From Meandrina meandrites (lineage: Eukaryota > Cnidaria > Anthozoa > Scleractinia > Meandrinidae), in the NCBI GenBank assembly GCA_963693305.1, contig OY855906.1:7198501-7262500 (forward strand): DNA of 64,000 nt, written 5' to 3'. The stretch's first letter is position 1; each line of letters starts with the position of its first letter. A program made the position numbers and the translations under genes. Positions 33,150 to 45,585 of the stretch are shown here, piece by piece. The notes below the pieces were generated by a model. It saw only the letters and a program-made list of their open reading frames with translations. It searched no databases and was not told the DNA's origin.

Positions 33150-36100
33150 GTCATTGTTTCCTGAACTTTGAATTTGCTGGAAACTTAAACGTATTTACTT
33201 TCGACTTACAATTATTTAAGCAGATTAACTGAAAGACTATGAATTTCCCGCAATTTCACAGCACACCAATAATGACGTCACAGTTTTAAGTTCCGAAAAT
33301 TTCTCGACAATTTTCCCGAGCGCTCTACGATTATGAAGGCCTAAAATAAGCATTTTTCAACTTGAAATTTCTCTGTTTTGCACAGTCCAATTACTTTGAA
33401 ATTTCGGAATATGTTTATTTGGTTCTTAATCAACCAGTTGGCCAAAAAAAAAGAAATTTCGAAATTTTGGTTCATTTGACCTTTAATCCCTGTTAACGCG
33501 CGTCGTGTGGATGTTCTCGCGTGTTTTTGAGAGACGATCAGAAACGCCATGGTAGGAAATGTGGTGTAAAAATGGCTTGTGTTCATTTTGTCGACGAACT
33601 TAAATACAAAAACATTCCCATAAAATGATCTAAAGACTAGAAGGATACATGGGTCAAACAAAACTATAAGAAGAAGTGGTAACACTGACCTAGCTTAACC
33701 TTGAATTGCCGGGATCGAGTGCGAATTTAATAGTTCCAGTTCTGTTAGACTTTCATTTTGCAACAAGAAAATCGCCCAGCCGGAATAATCGTCAACTATC
33801 GACGCTATCACTTACAGGTAAATGAAATAAAAAGCTGCTTTTTTAACGTTTGTCGTATTAGGCTTGAAACGAAATTAGAAGTCGCTCACTTCATCCTCTA
33901 AAGGAACAAAAGGTGTAGCCGAGTTTTCAAACTATATACTGCCGTCGGGCTCGTTCATTTGTTTTCTCAACCTCTCTGGAAACCATTTGAGTTCTCGCGT
34001 TGTGATTGGTTAGCTCGCTTTATTCTAGATGATGATTGGTTATATTTTTCACATGTGAATAAGCCTATGCAAAAGGCTGATTGCGCGTATTGTATTTCAC
34101 ATGTGAAATAAAGAAAATATAGAATTATATTTACCAGTTTTTTTCTCGCCTGAAATGCTTGCCGTAGAAGTCTCCCTACCTCAGCTGGAACTTCAAACCG
34201 TGCGCTGTTGGAAAACGATTGAAGCAGAGTTGAGTCGCAACAGGGCGAGTGAGAGAGAAAGCAATTAATCTTTCCATTCTTTCCACACCTTAGCATTGTT
34301 TAATCACGCTGTTTTTTGAGAATTTAATTGAATTTGAATGGTCTCAAATAACCCTTCATAAGTTGCGAAAACGAAACACCATTTCATGTTTTAAGCTGTG
34401 TTTTTGATGATGGCTGCTTGTTTATAAGTAAAACCTCGTATTCTAGTTTGTCAGACTTATTTCCACTCATTACTTACCTTTATTTCAAGGAACCTTCCTC
34501 GTACATCTGCAGCCACCACGCACCCGCACTGGCATATCATGCATGCACGGAATGATGTGATAATTTCTTTTGTAGTCTCGTTTGACTCATATGATAGTGA
34601 TATGTTTTTTGAAATGTCCCTCTTTGATGATAGCTGTGATGCCTTATTGTCAAGCTGTTTGGGGGGCTAAAAATACATTGTTGGTAAAATAATAATTATA
34701 TAAGATTGCTGACATCTATTACTTTTTAAGTCACACGTTTTAAAGATATAAACCTAGTGAAAAAAAGAAAGATTTTTCGCAAGATAGTACGAAGACGTTT
34801 CATAAAATAGTTTGTCCATTATCAGCCTTGTTTACATCATAAAACTTTCGCATATTTTCGTGCACCTTTAATGTCATCAGTGTTATTATTATATTACCAA
34901 ATCACGTATTTTGTAAGCCGCGAAACAGCTCGATGATAGGCCATCCTAGGGAGTCAGTCCCCAAAAAATATCACATGAAGTCATACGAGACAGCATAAAA
35001 GAATAAAAGAATAAAATCATTCATGATAAGTCAGTGTCAGTGGTTATGTTGGAGTCTGTGATTGCAAACTGTTCAAGCTGACTGTCGTCGAAGAGGCCCA
35101 ACATGTCTACAATGTAAAATGTACAACGGAGGTCCTTTAGAATAGAGGTAAGTAAGTAAATGAGAGTTGTAAGACGTCTTACAAAAGTTTAAGAGGATCT
35201 GTTTTACATTGAACAAGCAGCTATTGCAAAACATGAAATGATGGCCGTTTCTGTAACTTGGTTTTAGTTTTTGAGACAATTCAAATTCCCTTAAACTTTT
35301 AATTTGCAAAAAGAGCTCTTTGATATGATCCAAATTTAGGTAAAGTATTCCATTTGTGTTTGTGAAATTGAACGGTGGAACCTCGTTGTAAAGTATAACG
35401 GAACCTTTATATGGCGAAAATATTTTACCAGTCCCTGCCTCTTCTTGACCAGTTTAACAACAAGAACTCTTGCAATGGTCCTTATTGTCCAGTACATTGC
35501 AGCTCCATCTCTCAAAGATCCACACAACTAAACGAAAGTCTTCTTTTTACACCTAAATAGAATTAAGATTTTTCTAACCCTCGGCTTGTCGAAAATCCCG
35601 ATTTCGTTCATCAATTTTCATTTCCCTTGGATAGTGCTTCTGGGTCTTTTTTTTCCTCCGATCGAATTATTGAATCAAGTTTTGTTTCTCCTGGATAATC
35701 GAGAAATTGGGATTTTAATGCAGCTACCTGTTTTTTGCAACTGGCTTGTGCGTGCATACTTTTAATATTTATTTACGGTCCTACACGTACCATGTTTCCA
35801 AATACGAGAGACAAATTAAAATCAAAACTAGAAATTATTTGCCGGTTGCAGAACGTTTTCCGTCGTCCGGCGAAAATCCAAAATCGTGAAAGGCTCCTGA
35901 CGGGCGGCTATTAAAACTCCTAAATATATACTTTTTTAAGGCTTTAAGCTCGATAGTATCTTCGTCTTTGAAGAGTTTGAATGCCGCACTGTTAAAGCCA
36001 AAAGCAAGAAAGCCCACACAAAGCTGTTACATATGTTAAAAAATGAATAATCCTGTATGATTCGATGTCAGTTTAGTAATCTGAGCGTTAGAAGTTATTT

Positions 36101-36242
36101 GTTCATGATAGAGAACTGATCTTTTTCTTAATTATGGCAAAATTGAACATCTGATGATTTCATTGAATTTTGGCCGCTATACCGGTGCTCACTAATAATA
36201 TTAGTAGACATTCAATCCTCTCCTGAGACAATATAATGTTTC
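33150..36242. other. intergenic stretch, no gene seen
   Basis: Contains GTGATTGGTTAGC / GATGATTGGTTA (two inverted-CCAAT-like sites at 33.99-34.05 kb) and paired TTTCACATGTGAA palindromes near 34.05-34.11 kb. From about 35.33 to 36.01 kb there are diverged pieces of the duplicated unit seen at 36.2 and 38.3 kb. No open frame has a domain signature. Confidence 0.35.
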
Positions 36243-36564
36243 CATACGAAGCTCTATAAATTTGTGTTGGAAATTTTCACGGATAACTCTAGTACAGAAT
36301 ACTGCACAGACCTGAGACTCAAAAAAGGAAGATTATCTGGAAATCTTCTATAATGTTTTTAGTTCGTGGCGTCTTTTTCTCAATGGTTTTCGTTTTACGT
36401 TTTCGTGACGTAGCAGTGAATAGCACGCATAAATCCAGACAACATGAATCTCGTAATAAAACGCGCAACATTCCGTGCGAAAGCAGCAGGGAACGTCCTG
36501 GCGAATAATCTCTTTGCTGTTTGCTGTTCATATTGCGGAGATTTCTTATCCTTATATTTCTTAT

Positions 36565-36717
36565 CCCTTTTTTTTTAGGGGAGCGGGACGGCTGTACACA
36601 GGCTAATTATTATTTCTGATTCTATTTTATATATCTTTATAATTTCTTAAGTATCCCTAGATAATGTCATGTATTTTGTATGGAAATACCTTAATAAATT
36701 GTTGTTGTTGTTGTATA
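36565..36717 (+). mobile_element. 3' end of a CR1-like LINE
   Basis: GGAGCGGGACGGCTGTACAC leads into an AT-rich tail that ends AAATACCTTAATAAATTG followed by (TTG)n, the usual 3' terminus of truncated CR1-type insertions. Confidence 0.5.
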
Positions 36718-37390
36718 TACGTAATAATTTAACACCATTTTAGGGCCATTTTTTATTTCTTCACAAAAGATTCATTTCAGTCCTCAGACACTTTTCTTTC
36801 TAATAAGCTTACTGACACCGTGATGAAATGTTGATCGTTTTAATTCGCAATTTTGAAGTGGACACTTGAGACAATTAAAATTATGTTTAAAGCTACAAAT
36901 CCTACATTAGATCAAAACTTAGGAAAAGTATTCCATTTGTCTTGGTTGAATTTAGCAACGCTGAAAGTTGTTAAAATTTGGAACTTGGAATGGCGCCGTA
37001 CCCAACATCTTGGAACCGCAAGCACTAAATTTGTGCGAGAAACAAATTCTAGTAAAACTGTTAATCCTCGAGGTTCTTTCTCGAGGATTTTTGGAATAAA
37101 AGCAAGGTGGTGGAGGCAAGATTCATATATAAATTAGAATAGGAGAGTTTACACCTGAAAAACACTCAGCTAATTGAGAAAAGATAAAATTGGAGTTTCA
37201 TTTTTGCATTTCCGTGACTTTGGTGTTTGTATTTGTTTCAACTGACCGAGCGGTGTTAAAGGTGTTAGCCTCAATAGCATCCTTCGTCTTTAACATTGAG
37301 CATTTTGAATTTAGCATTTCACCCCACAAGATAGCCACCAGAGGGCTGTCACCTTTGTTTGAAAAGAAAAAAAAAATTGTTTCTCTTGTG

Positions 37391-38061
37391 GAGGGGGACA
37401 TTGGGGTTTGCGGTATAGCGATATTTCTGTATTTTTTTAAATCTTGAATTGCGGTATTCTGGTATTCTCCAAAACTGCGGGATGCTTTTTCTTTGCGTTT
37501 TGGTCGAGGATAGTCCGATGTGTATAAAAACGGATTCTTCACTTTTTCGGACCATTTTCTGGTCCGTTTCTGGTCGTTTCGGAAGGAACTTGAAGATAGA
37601 TATACAACCCACAAATAAGAAACAAATAAATGACAAAACAGGCTTACTTTGTCACTCATTCTGATATACTGCTTGGCTGGCTGTTTTAACAACCAGCCGT
37701 GCCATTGTTAGGGGTGGTAAATGGTCCTTCAAAAAATGTGCGTCTCGCAAAATTTAAGCCAAATTCCAGGGGTCTCGTCATCTCGTATTTTTATGGGAGG
37801 CCTTCTCGAAGTCTCGCTTTCTTTTTCAATGCTAAGGAAGTCTCGGGCTCGCAGAAAATGTATCAGTCTCGCCGTCTCGCAAAGTCTCGCATTTACCATT
37901 CGACACCCCTATTGTTTCCACTTTCCCACATGTCGTTTTTGCCTCTTTTTTTTTGCCTTCGCGTCAAATTGCGGTATTTTCCAAGTTATTTTGCGGTTTT
38001 GCGATATTTCCCGAATTGTTTTGCGGTAATGCTGTGTTCAGCGACCGCCAATGTCCCCCGC
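37391..38061. mobile_element. TIR element filled with TTGCGGTATTTTCC motif
   Basis: The left tip GAGGGGGACATTGGGG pairs with the complement of the right tip CCAATGTCCCCCGC. The 6-bp direct repeat CTTGTG flanks both ends (37385-37390 and 38062-38067). Interior portions are degenerate copies of a TTGCGGTATTTTCC-type motif. A second, smaller element (37710-37910) is nested within. No protein is encoded. Confidence 0.7.
37710..37910. mobile_element. nested 201-bp TIR element filled with GTCTCGC motif
   Basis: The tips AGGGGTGGTAAATGG and CCATTCGACACCCCT are imperfect inverted repeats. The 6-bp duplication ATTGTT flanks it exactly (37704-37709 and 37911-37916). Between the tips, TCTCG or GTCTCGC occurs about ten times at short spacing. 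It is inserted inside the element at 37391-38061, so it is the younger of the two. Confidence 0.75.
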
Positions 38062-39070
38062 CTTGTGACTTTTGGCAATCTGATCTGAGCGGTCGCGTGT
38101 CGTGAGAAGTGTTTATGGGATTGTTTAAAAGCTCATAAGGCAGAACTGATCTCTCTTTATAGCACAACTGAATTCTTGCTGTTTTTATTAATTTTCGGCC
38201 GGCCAAGCGGCGCTCGTGAGCCGGGCACAAATATAGAGTCAAAAATAACGCTCCACACAAAGCTCTATAAATCTGTCAGTGTGAAATATTTTGAGGGATC
38301 TAACTCGCTAGAGTACCGCACAGACCTGACTACCGTCGGACAGAGATTATCTCGAATTACTGATCCTCCTAACATTTCAAGTACATGACTTGTGTTACTC
38401 AGTGGTTTTGGTTTTATTTTTCGAGTTCGCGACGTGGAAAAAAAGCACATATAAACCCAGACAAAATGCATCTCGTACCAAAACGAATAATTTATTTGCT
38501 GTTTGAACCGTTTTTATTGTGGAAATGCTTCGTCTTTTATATAAATTACGATTTAGGGATATTTTGGCATTTTCAGTCGTCATTTTTTTCCTATTCTCCC
38601 TTTGACGCATAAGATGAAATTTTGATCGTTTTCATAATCGCGTTTTTTTTTAAGTGAACATTTGAGACAATTTTAAGTTATTTTTTAGATCTGTAACTCT
38701 AACACTATATATAATGAGATCAAACCTAGGTAAAGTATTCTATTTGTCTTTGTTGAATACACCAACGATAAAATAAAGAAGCAACTGGTGCCGCACCCTA
38801 CATTTTGTCCGCAAGCACTAAAGACCCATCAAATCTATTTGAGAAACAAATTCAAGAGATTCTTTCTCGAGGCTCATATATATTAGATTACTAGATTTTA
38901 TACCTAAAAAATCAATCAGCTAATTCAGAAAAGATGAACTTTGGAGTTTCGTTTCCGTCACTTTGGAGGTTTTATTTGAGAGAAATTACCAAGGTGTTGA
39001 AGGTTTTCAGCTCCATGGCTTCCTTTGCCTTCAAACTATTTGACACTTATTGACACCTAAGCACGTCCCG

Positions 39071-40480
39071 AGCAGCTTGAATCTATCCATCAATTGTGTA
39101 AACCAGTTTATTTTTACTTTTTCTTCAAAAGCACGTTTACATCAACATCTCCAATTTTCGGTAAGGACCTCACTCTAAATGAATAAATTACCTCTATGTT
39201 AAATTTTCCCAACTTGCGCCCCCTTGCGCCAGCTTTAAGTGTTACGTGTCCTTACATGCGTAGCGCCTATATGTTGACATCCATCTTACGACATGCTAAG
39301 CAAAAGCGAATAGGATGAATATTGGATTAGTAAGAAGTTGACATGTATTTTCATTGGTCCTGTTAATTATTTTTGACTCGTTTCGGCTACTTTTAAGCTA
39401 ACAACACGAAACAGGCTGCTAAGAATGTCTAGTTTTCTCTAAGATACATAAAAGATAATGGCCAAATGGCCAAATGGGCAAAATAACTGCAAATTTTCAA
39501 AAGGGCGTGTTATATTAGATCAAAGTTAGGAAAAGTATTCCAGAACTTGGAACAAAGAACTCAGAACTTGGAATTGTGCCACACCCTGTCTTGCCCGCAC
39601 GCACTAAATTTATGCGAGAAACAAAATCAGTAAAAGTGTCAGTCGACAAGGGAAGTCTGATTAGAAATTAAAGTACTTAAAAGAGAAGTAAGTAATTCAC
39701 TTTGATGTTTTTTTTTTTTCGCGACGTGTGAGTTTCTATCAGTGAAACTCATTGCCGAGTGTCTTCTTCTAATTTGTATTATATGGCTGGCCTCGCGAGC
39801 GGGCAAGACTGAGGTAAACCATGCGTTGTGATTGGCAATCCTAGCGGGCAAGATGGGCCTATCTTTCCCGCTCAGGATTGCCCGCGATTTTCCCGCCAAT
39901 TTGTTTTGGTTCTTGCCACTGTTGCTGCCATATAATAAATAATAAGCTTGCTCGGCCAAGATGGTGGAATATTGCCCTAGGTCTTTTTGAGTGTTAATGG
40001 ACACGCCACAAAAGAAATTGGTGAATATCCCGCCATCTTGGTCTCACTTTTGGTCAGAAAACCCATTCATATAAATTCAAAGTACGCGCCTAACTAAATT
40101 ATTAGAAATCGTTCAGTGCTAAAAACGGTGCAGCAATCCGTGAGGATACAGCAGGCATGCAATAATCTCGATATCTCTTTGGCAGAAACCTCTTGACTGC
40201 ATGCTGAAAAGGGATATCTGTTCACTTTTTCGCCAACATATCGTTTATTAGTCCAGCTTAATGAAGCTAGTATTTCAGGCGACACTCACCCTTTGACTCC
40301 GATTCCTGACGATCGCTTTACTGACATCTACATAATATGGTTACTAGTTGTCTTTCCCCAAAATAACATCGTGTACCCTTGCAAAAATGGTTTCATAGTA
40401 TTTTTCGTTCTAAGAAAAGTTCAAGCTGCTGGTTGAAGCTGGTTTATGGAAATTTCTTAATTTCGTCTTGTATTAGAAAT
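39071..40480. other. intergenic stretch, no gene seen
   Basis: Besides a partial duplicated-unit copy at about 39.51-39.65 kb, the stretch 39.79-39.91 kb has GAGCGGGCAA / CAGGATTGCCCGC inverted motifs that look like a small degenerate foldback repeat. No gene signal. Confidence 0.35.
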
Positions 40481-42484
40481 GAAGAACCCCACACCACTGA
40501 CTATAATTATATATAGGGCACGAAACATCTATAATCGGCCAGAATCATCCAATAATATATTTTTGAATCTTTCTTTGAATTTAGTAGATACGAGAAAACG
40601 TGAAAATTTTGCACAAAACCTCCAGTACATTAGCTCAGCCAACGAGCATTTTGAAATGTTTTTGATTTTTCTGACTCAGTCTGGGAAGATTTACTCGGCT
40701 GGAAATCGGATATGATCAATTGTAAGCTTATCAGAATATGACAAAATAGTTGCCCCTGCCCGTGCGGCGCTTTGGTCATCGCTGTGCTGCTGTGCAAATT
40801 CAAAGGCTATTAACTGAGATATTTAACAGCATCTATGATCTTGATAAAAGTTTCATGTATACATGAAATGACACTAGAAATGAATACCTACCAAGATCTA
40901 AAAATCTCTTTGAAAAAAGTTCTTTTCTTTTGTTTCATTTCAGAAAGTGAGTACGAATTCTGCTCATTCCATTTCATTTCATTTCCATTTTTTAGTTTTT
41001 AACACTTTAACAATAGTATTTTCTAGTTTTTAGTATTTTTTACTTAGAATTTCTATTTTCCTGCTGATGGAGGACACTTGCGCTCGTGCATAATTAAAGG
41101 CACATCTTTTCGTTGTAGATACAGACTGGCTTTATCCACAAACAAAACGAACAATCTTAACCCAATTTATATTTTACTAGGGAGATTCACAACCGAGTAT
41201 TAAGTGGGATGACAGGTAATAGTACCTTGCCTCTTTGTAAGATATGGTTTTGGTGCTTCGGCACAGTTAATTGACGCGTAGATCATCTCCAAGAAGTGTC
41301 AAAATAAACAAAGGAACCTTTGATGCTGTAATCAGAGACCCTTGTATCGACATACTGGCTGCTTCTTGTCTGGAAATGTTAATTTGCGTCAAGGAGTGAA
41401 TGCAACTAAAAATGGCTTCTAAATTGTCAACAATTCGTGTTAGGCAAATTTAAAGTGTATTGCAATTTTTCACGTTGGCATTGTTTTTCGGGAATTGATA
41501 TATATTTCTTAATTTTTCTTTGCAACTAGTAGATATGAGAACACGTGAACATTTTGCAGAAAACCTCCAGCCACTGCACACTAAGAGCTTATGGTGTGCA
41601 TTAGCTCAACCAATGAGCAATTTGTTCAAAACCTGGGCCATCAATTTTCTGTGTTAATCGTATTTTCAATATGTCCTGACAGTCGAAAACGATCGAATTG
41701 CCTTTTATAATGGTTATGGTTTACCTGACACAGTCTGGGAAGATCAGCTAGGCTGGAAATCGGAAATGGATCAATTGTAAGCTAGCTTTTCAGACGGAAA
41801 AGTTACCCCTGCCCGGGCGGCGCTTTGGTCATCACTGTACTGCTGTGCAAATGCTATTAATGGAGAAATTTAACAGCATCTATGATCTTTATAAAAGCTT
41901 CATATACACATGAAATGACACTAAAAAATGAATACCTACCATGATCTTAAAATGTCTTTGAAAAAAGTTCTTTTCTTTTGTTTTCATTTCAGAACGTGAA
42001 TACGAATTCCGCTCATTTCAAGAAAAACTGAAATCGTTTTTAATAAATAAACATCTGAACAGCTTTTTGTCTCCATTTTTTAACATATTTGCTCAAAAAG
42101 TTCTTGTGTTTTTAAGATATATTTCCATTTTTTAGTTTTTAACACTTTAACAATAGTATTTTCTAGATTTTAATATTTTGGACTTATAACTTCCATTTTT
42201 CTGCTGTAGAGGACACTTATGTTCGTGCAAAGTTAGGGCACATCTTTTCGTTGTGGATACAGACTGGCTGTATTTACAAACAAACGGCGAGCAATCTTAA
42301 CCCAATTTATAAATTACTAGGGAGATTCCCAACCGACTACTAAGTGGGATGACAGGTAATAGTACCTTGCCTCTTTGTAGCCGAAAAAAACTTTTTTGGA
42401 TAATGTAAGCCGGGATATGGTTTTGGTGCTTCGGCACAGTTAATAGATCATCTGCAAGAAGTGTCAAAACAAAGGAACCTTTGC

Positions 42485-43586
42485 TCCCGGGGGGGGGGGG
42501 GGGGGTACTCCCATATATGGGCTATACGGGTATGTGCCGCTCAACAGGGTATGTTTTTTGCTTCTCTGACTCTCGAACAGGGTATAAAAATCGCCATTTC
42601 TCTCTGGAACAGGGTATATTTTATTTCAGGTTTGACTCTGGAATAGTGTCGAATTTCCCCTAGAATCCTGATTAACCACGGTCTAGTATAGCTAACTCCG
42701 CTCCCCTCCGTCGCTTGCTTTGTGATATCTGCTGTTTCCTCCCGGGGGGGTACTTCCATATATGGGCTATATAGGTATGTGCCGCGGGATAGGGTATGGT
42801 TTTTGAGGTTCTCGGTCCTTAAATAGGGTATCATTTTTGCTCCTTTTGGCATTGTGTTCCCGGTGTTATCCTTAGTTAGGGTACCTAAATTCTATCAGCT
42901 AAAATAGATGCCCAACTAAACGTAACAATCGTCTGTTTAAACTATAAACCATCCGTTCAACTAGTAGCAAAGCGATTTTGTAAAGATTTGTGTTTTGCCG
43001 TGTGCGGTTAGCCGTTATTTGGATCGTCACCCAACGCTTCTCCTCTCCTTGAATAGGGTGTCATTTTTCGGGTTTGGGCCTTAAAAAGGGTATCAATTTT
43101 CGTTTTCTTTATCCTTAAATAGGGTCAGGGTTTAAGAATCTTCGCGGCACACCCCTATCCGAAATTTATGGGAGTACCCCCCCCCCCCCCGGGTGTTTCC
43201 TGTGGTATTCCACAAAAAAGGCCATTTTCGTTGCGTGATCGGTCACGTCACGTACGTTATCGATCGTGTCTCGCATTTCTGTAACCTATTTAACCAGTAC
43301 ATTAACCAGTTATTCATTAAACAGTTGAGTTAAATAAATGTTCATTTAACTATTAAAAGTCGCTCCGATTTCACTCTGGATGCCAATTTCACTCTGGATC
43401 ACGTACGCATTAGTTGCTTTCCTTCAAGTCTGGAACAGGATACCTTTTTTGCAATTTTTCTCTGGAACAGGGTCGCAAATTCATCATTTTTACTCTGGAA
43501 CAGGTCAAGAGTCTCAGGGAGTCAGCGGCTCACCCCCGTTTTAAAATGAAAGGAGTACCCCCCCCCCCCCCCCCCCAGGGGCGTTT
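42485..43586. mobile_element. G-run TIR element (outer), with nested insert
   Basis: The left end is a run of G (42489-42505) followed by TACTCCCATATATGGGC. The right end is AAAGGAGTACCC plus a C-run ending near 43576. Inside, CTCTGGAACAGGGTAT-type units repeat on both sides of a nested element (42741-43193). Copies 1 and 3 of the host unit preserve a continuous version of the target around CCTTTGATGCTG and CCTTTGATCCTG. Here the flanks read CCTTTGCT and CGTTTGAT, which fits an aged 8-bp duplication. Confidence 0.65.
42741..43193. mobile_element. G-run TIR element (inner)
   Basis: The tips CCCGGGGGGGTACTTCCATA and the complement of TTATGGGAGTACCC-C-run-GGG form inverted repeats. The 8-bp duplication TGTTTCCT flanks it exactly (42733-42740 and 43194-43201). 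The inner motif is TTAAATAGGGTATCATTTT and variants, repeated about five times. An 8-bp duplication suggests hAT-type mobilisation. No transposase is present. Confidence 0.75.
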
Positions 43587-44995
43587 GATGCTGCAATCAG
43601 AGACCCTTGTATCGACATACTGGCTGCTTCTTGTCTGGAAATGTTAATTTGCGTCAAGGAGTGAATGCAACTAAAAATGGCTTCTAAATTGTCAACAATT
43701 CGTGTTATCGAATGTCAATGCTTCCCAGGAGAGCCAAGAATTAATTGCGACTACAACACTGCACGGGTTAAATATCAGTAATACTAGAAACATGATCCCA
43801 AGAATTGGTTCGAGTTTGCGGCAGATTTAAGTTATCTAAGGTTTCAGTGATCGAGTGTTCGACAAAGGCAAATTTAAAGTCTATTGTAATTTTTCACATT
43901 GACATTGTTTTTCGGGAATTGTATCATGCAATAATATATTTCTGAATTGTTCTTTGCAACTAGTAGATATGAGAACACGTGAACATTTTGCAGAAAACCT
44001 CCAGCCACTGCACACTAAGAGCTTATGGTGTGCATTAGCTCAACCAATGAGCAATTTGTTCAAAACCTGGGCCATCAATTTTCTGTGTTTTTCGTATTTT
44101 CAATATGTTCTGACAGTCAAAAACGACGGAATTGCCTTTTATAATGGTTTCGGTTTACCTGACACAGTCTGGGAAGATCAGCTAGGCTGGAAATCGGAAA
44201 TGGATCAATTGTAAGCTAGCTTTTCAGACGGAAAAGTTACCCCTGCCCGGGCGGCGCTTTGGTCATCACTGTACTGCTGTGCAAATGCTATTAATGGAGA
44301 AATTTAACAGCATCTATGATCTTTATAAAAGCTTCATATACACATGAAATGACACTAGAAATGCAGGAAATGAATACCTACCACGATCTAAAAATATCTT
44401 CGGAAAGAAAGTTCTTTTCCTTTCTTTTCCTTTGAGAAAGTGAGTACGAATTCCGCTCATTTCAAGAAAAACTGAGATATTTTTTGAAAGATAAACATGT
44501 AAACAGCTTTTTGTCTCAATTTTTTAACTAATTTACTCAAAAAGTTTCTTCTGTTTGTAACATATATATTTTCCAATTTTTTTAGTTTTTAACACTTTAA
44601 CAATAGTATATTTTTCTAGTTTTTAGTATTATGTACTTAGAATTTCTATTTTCCTGGTGATGGAGGACACTTGTGGTCGTGCAGAATTTAGGGCACACCT
44701 TTTCGTTGTAGATACGGACTGGCTTTATTCACAAACAAAACGAGCAATCTTAACCCAATTTATATTTTACTACGGAGATTCACAACTGATTACTAACTGG
44801 GATGACAGGTAATAGTTTCTTGCCTCTTTGTAGCCGAAAAACCTCTTTTGGATAATGTAAGATATGGTTTTGGTGCTTCGGCACAGTTAATCAACGCGTA
44901 GATCATCTGCACGAAGTGTCAAAACAAAGGAACCTTTGATCCTGTAATCCGAGACCCTTGTATCGACATTCTAGCGGCTTCTTCTACACGGGTCA

Positions 44996-45576
44996 AGTAT
45001 CAGTAATACTAAAAACATGATCCCAAGTTTGCATCCGGAATTGATAATCCTATAACAGCTTAGTTGCCCGATTTTTAGCCAACAATCCATGAAAAGGATC
45101 CTTTGAACTTCTTGTGGGTTAAATTCTTCATTTTCCACTTAAATGATGGCAAATGTTAACAGATAGCCAGACAAACAGAGGGACAGACAAAATAAATTAA
45201 TTTAAGAGGGGAAATTTTTCGATGGTTTAACATATTACACGCAGATATTTTGCGAGTTGCGTAATACTTTTCCAAGCCCACTAGGTTTGGGTCATTTGGT
45301 CCGGCCATTTTGTTGCTCCGCTTTCCGTCCGTATTTTTGCCCTGTTCTACAGTGTAATAATGTGTTAATTTTGCGGGTTCTCTTGACCTAATGTGGTAAA
45401 ATAGCGCACTAGTGGAATAATAAAGATACATATCACCCGCAAGTTGCAACCTGTCATCAATTACTTCTTGATTGATAAAAAGATAGTCACCGCATGCGCC
45501 TCCAATGCAACTTGTTGAAGCTAAACTCAAAAACGGAGAAGCCGTGTTCTTATATCAACTAGATCCAAGTGACAGT
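44996..45576. other. upstream of gene B
   Basis: About 70 bp at 45.05-45.12 kb (TATAACAGCTTAGTTGCC... GAAAAGGATCCTTTG) recurs, diverged, inside gene B intron 1 at 46.28-46.35 kb. A minus-strand frame of 124 codons (45156-45530) has no recognised domain. Confidence 0.35.
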
Positions 45577-45585
45577 ATGTACATC

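Larger units (their letters stand above)
36243..39070. repeat. diverged segmental duplication, period about 2 kb
   Basis: Text at 36243-37330 recurs at 38255-39070 in the same order: AAGCTCTATAAAT, GCACAGACCTGA, a GTGACGT-rich segment, GATCAAA-CTTAGGAAAAGTA, CCGCAAGCACTAAA, GAGTTTCATTTTTGCATTTC and a TTCAACTG-rich end. Partial copies lie at about 35.33-36.01 kb and 39.51-39.65 kb. The copies are well diverged, and one is interrupted by the element at 37391-38061. No coding content is shared. Confidence 0.6.
40540..44995. repeat. tandem triplication of a ~1.1-1.3 kb unit
   Basis: Three copies in the same orientation begin at about 40.54, 41.46 and 43.86 kb. Shared landmarks include GATATGAGAACACGTGAACA, TTTATAATGGTT-GGTTTACCTGACACAG, CATCTATGATCTT-ATAAAAG, TTTTAACACTTTAACAATAG and AGACCCTTGTATCGACAT. 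Copies 2 and 3 are closest; copy 1 is shorter and more diverged. Copy 2 carries the G-run insertion at 42485-43586. The 70-80-codon frames in each copy do not keep the same frame throughout, so I do not call a gene. Confidence 0.75.

Noticed and set aside
37200..37692. A 164-codon minus-strand frame and overlapping plus-strand frames at 37.2-38.1 kb.
   Set aside because: They cross the ends of a TIR element and a duplicated non-coding unit and have no domain signature.
43954..44214. An 86-codon frame starting in the repeated GATATGAGAACACG unit, considered as a small gene present in three copies.
   Set aside because: The same region in copies 1 and 2 is interrupted or frame-changed, and no splice or domain signal is conserved.
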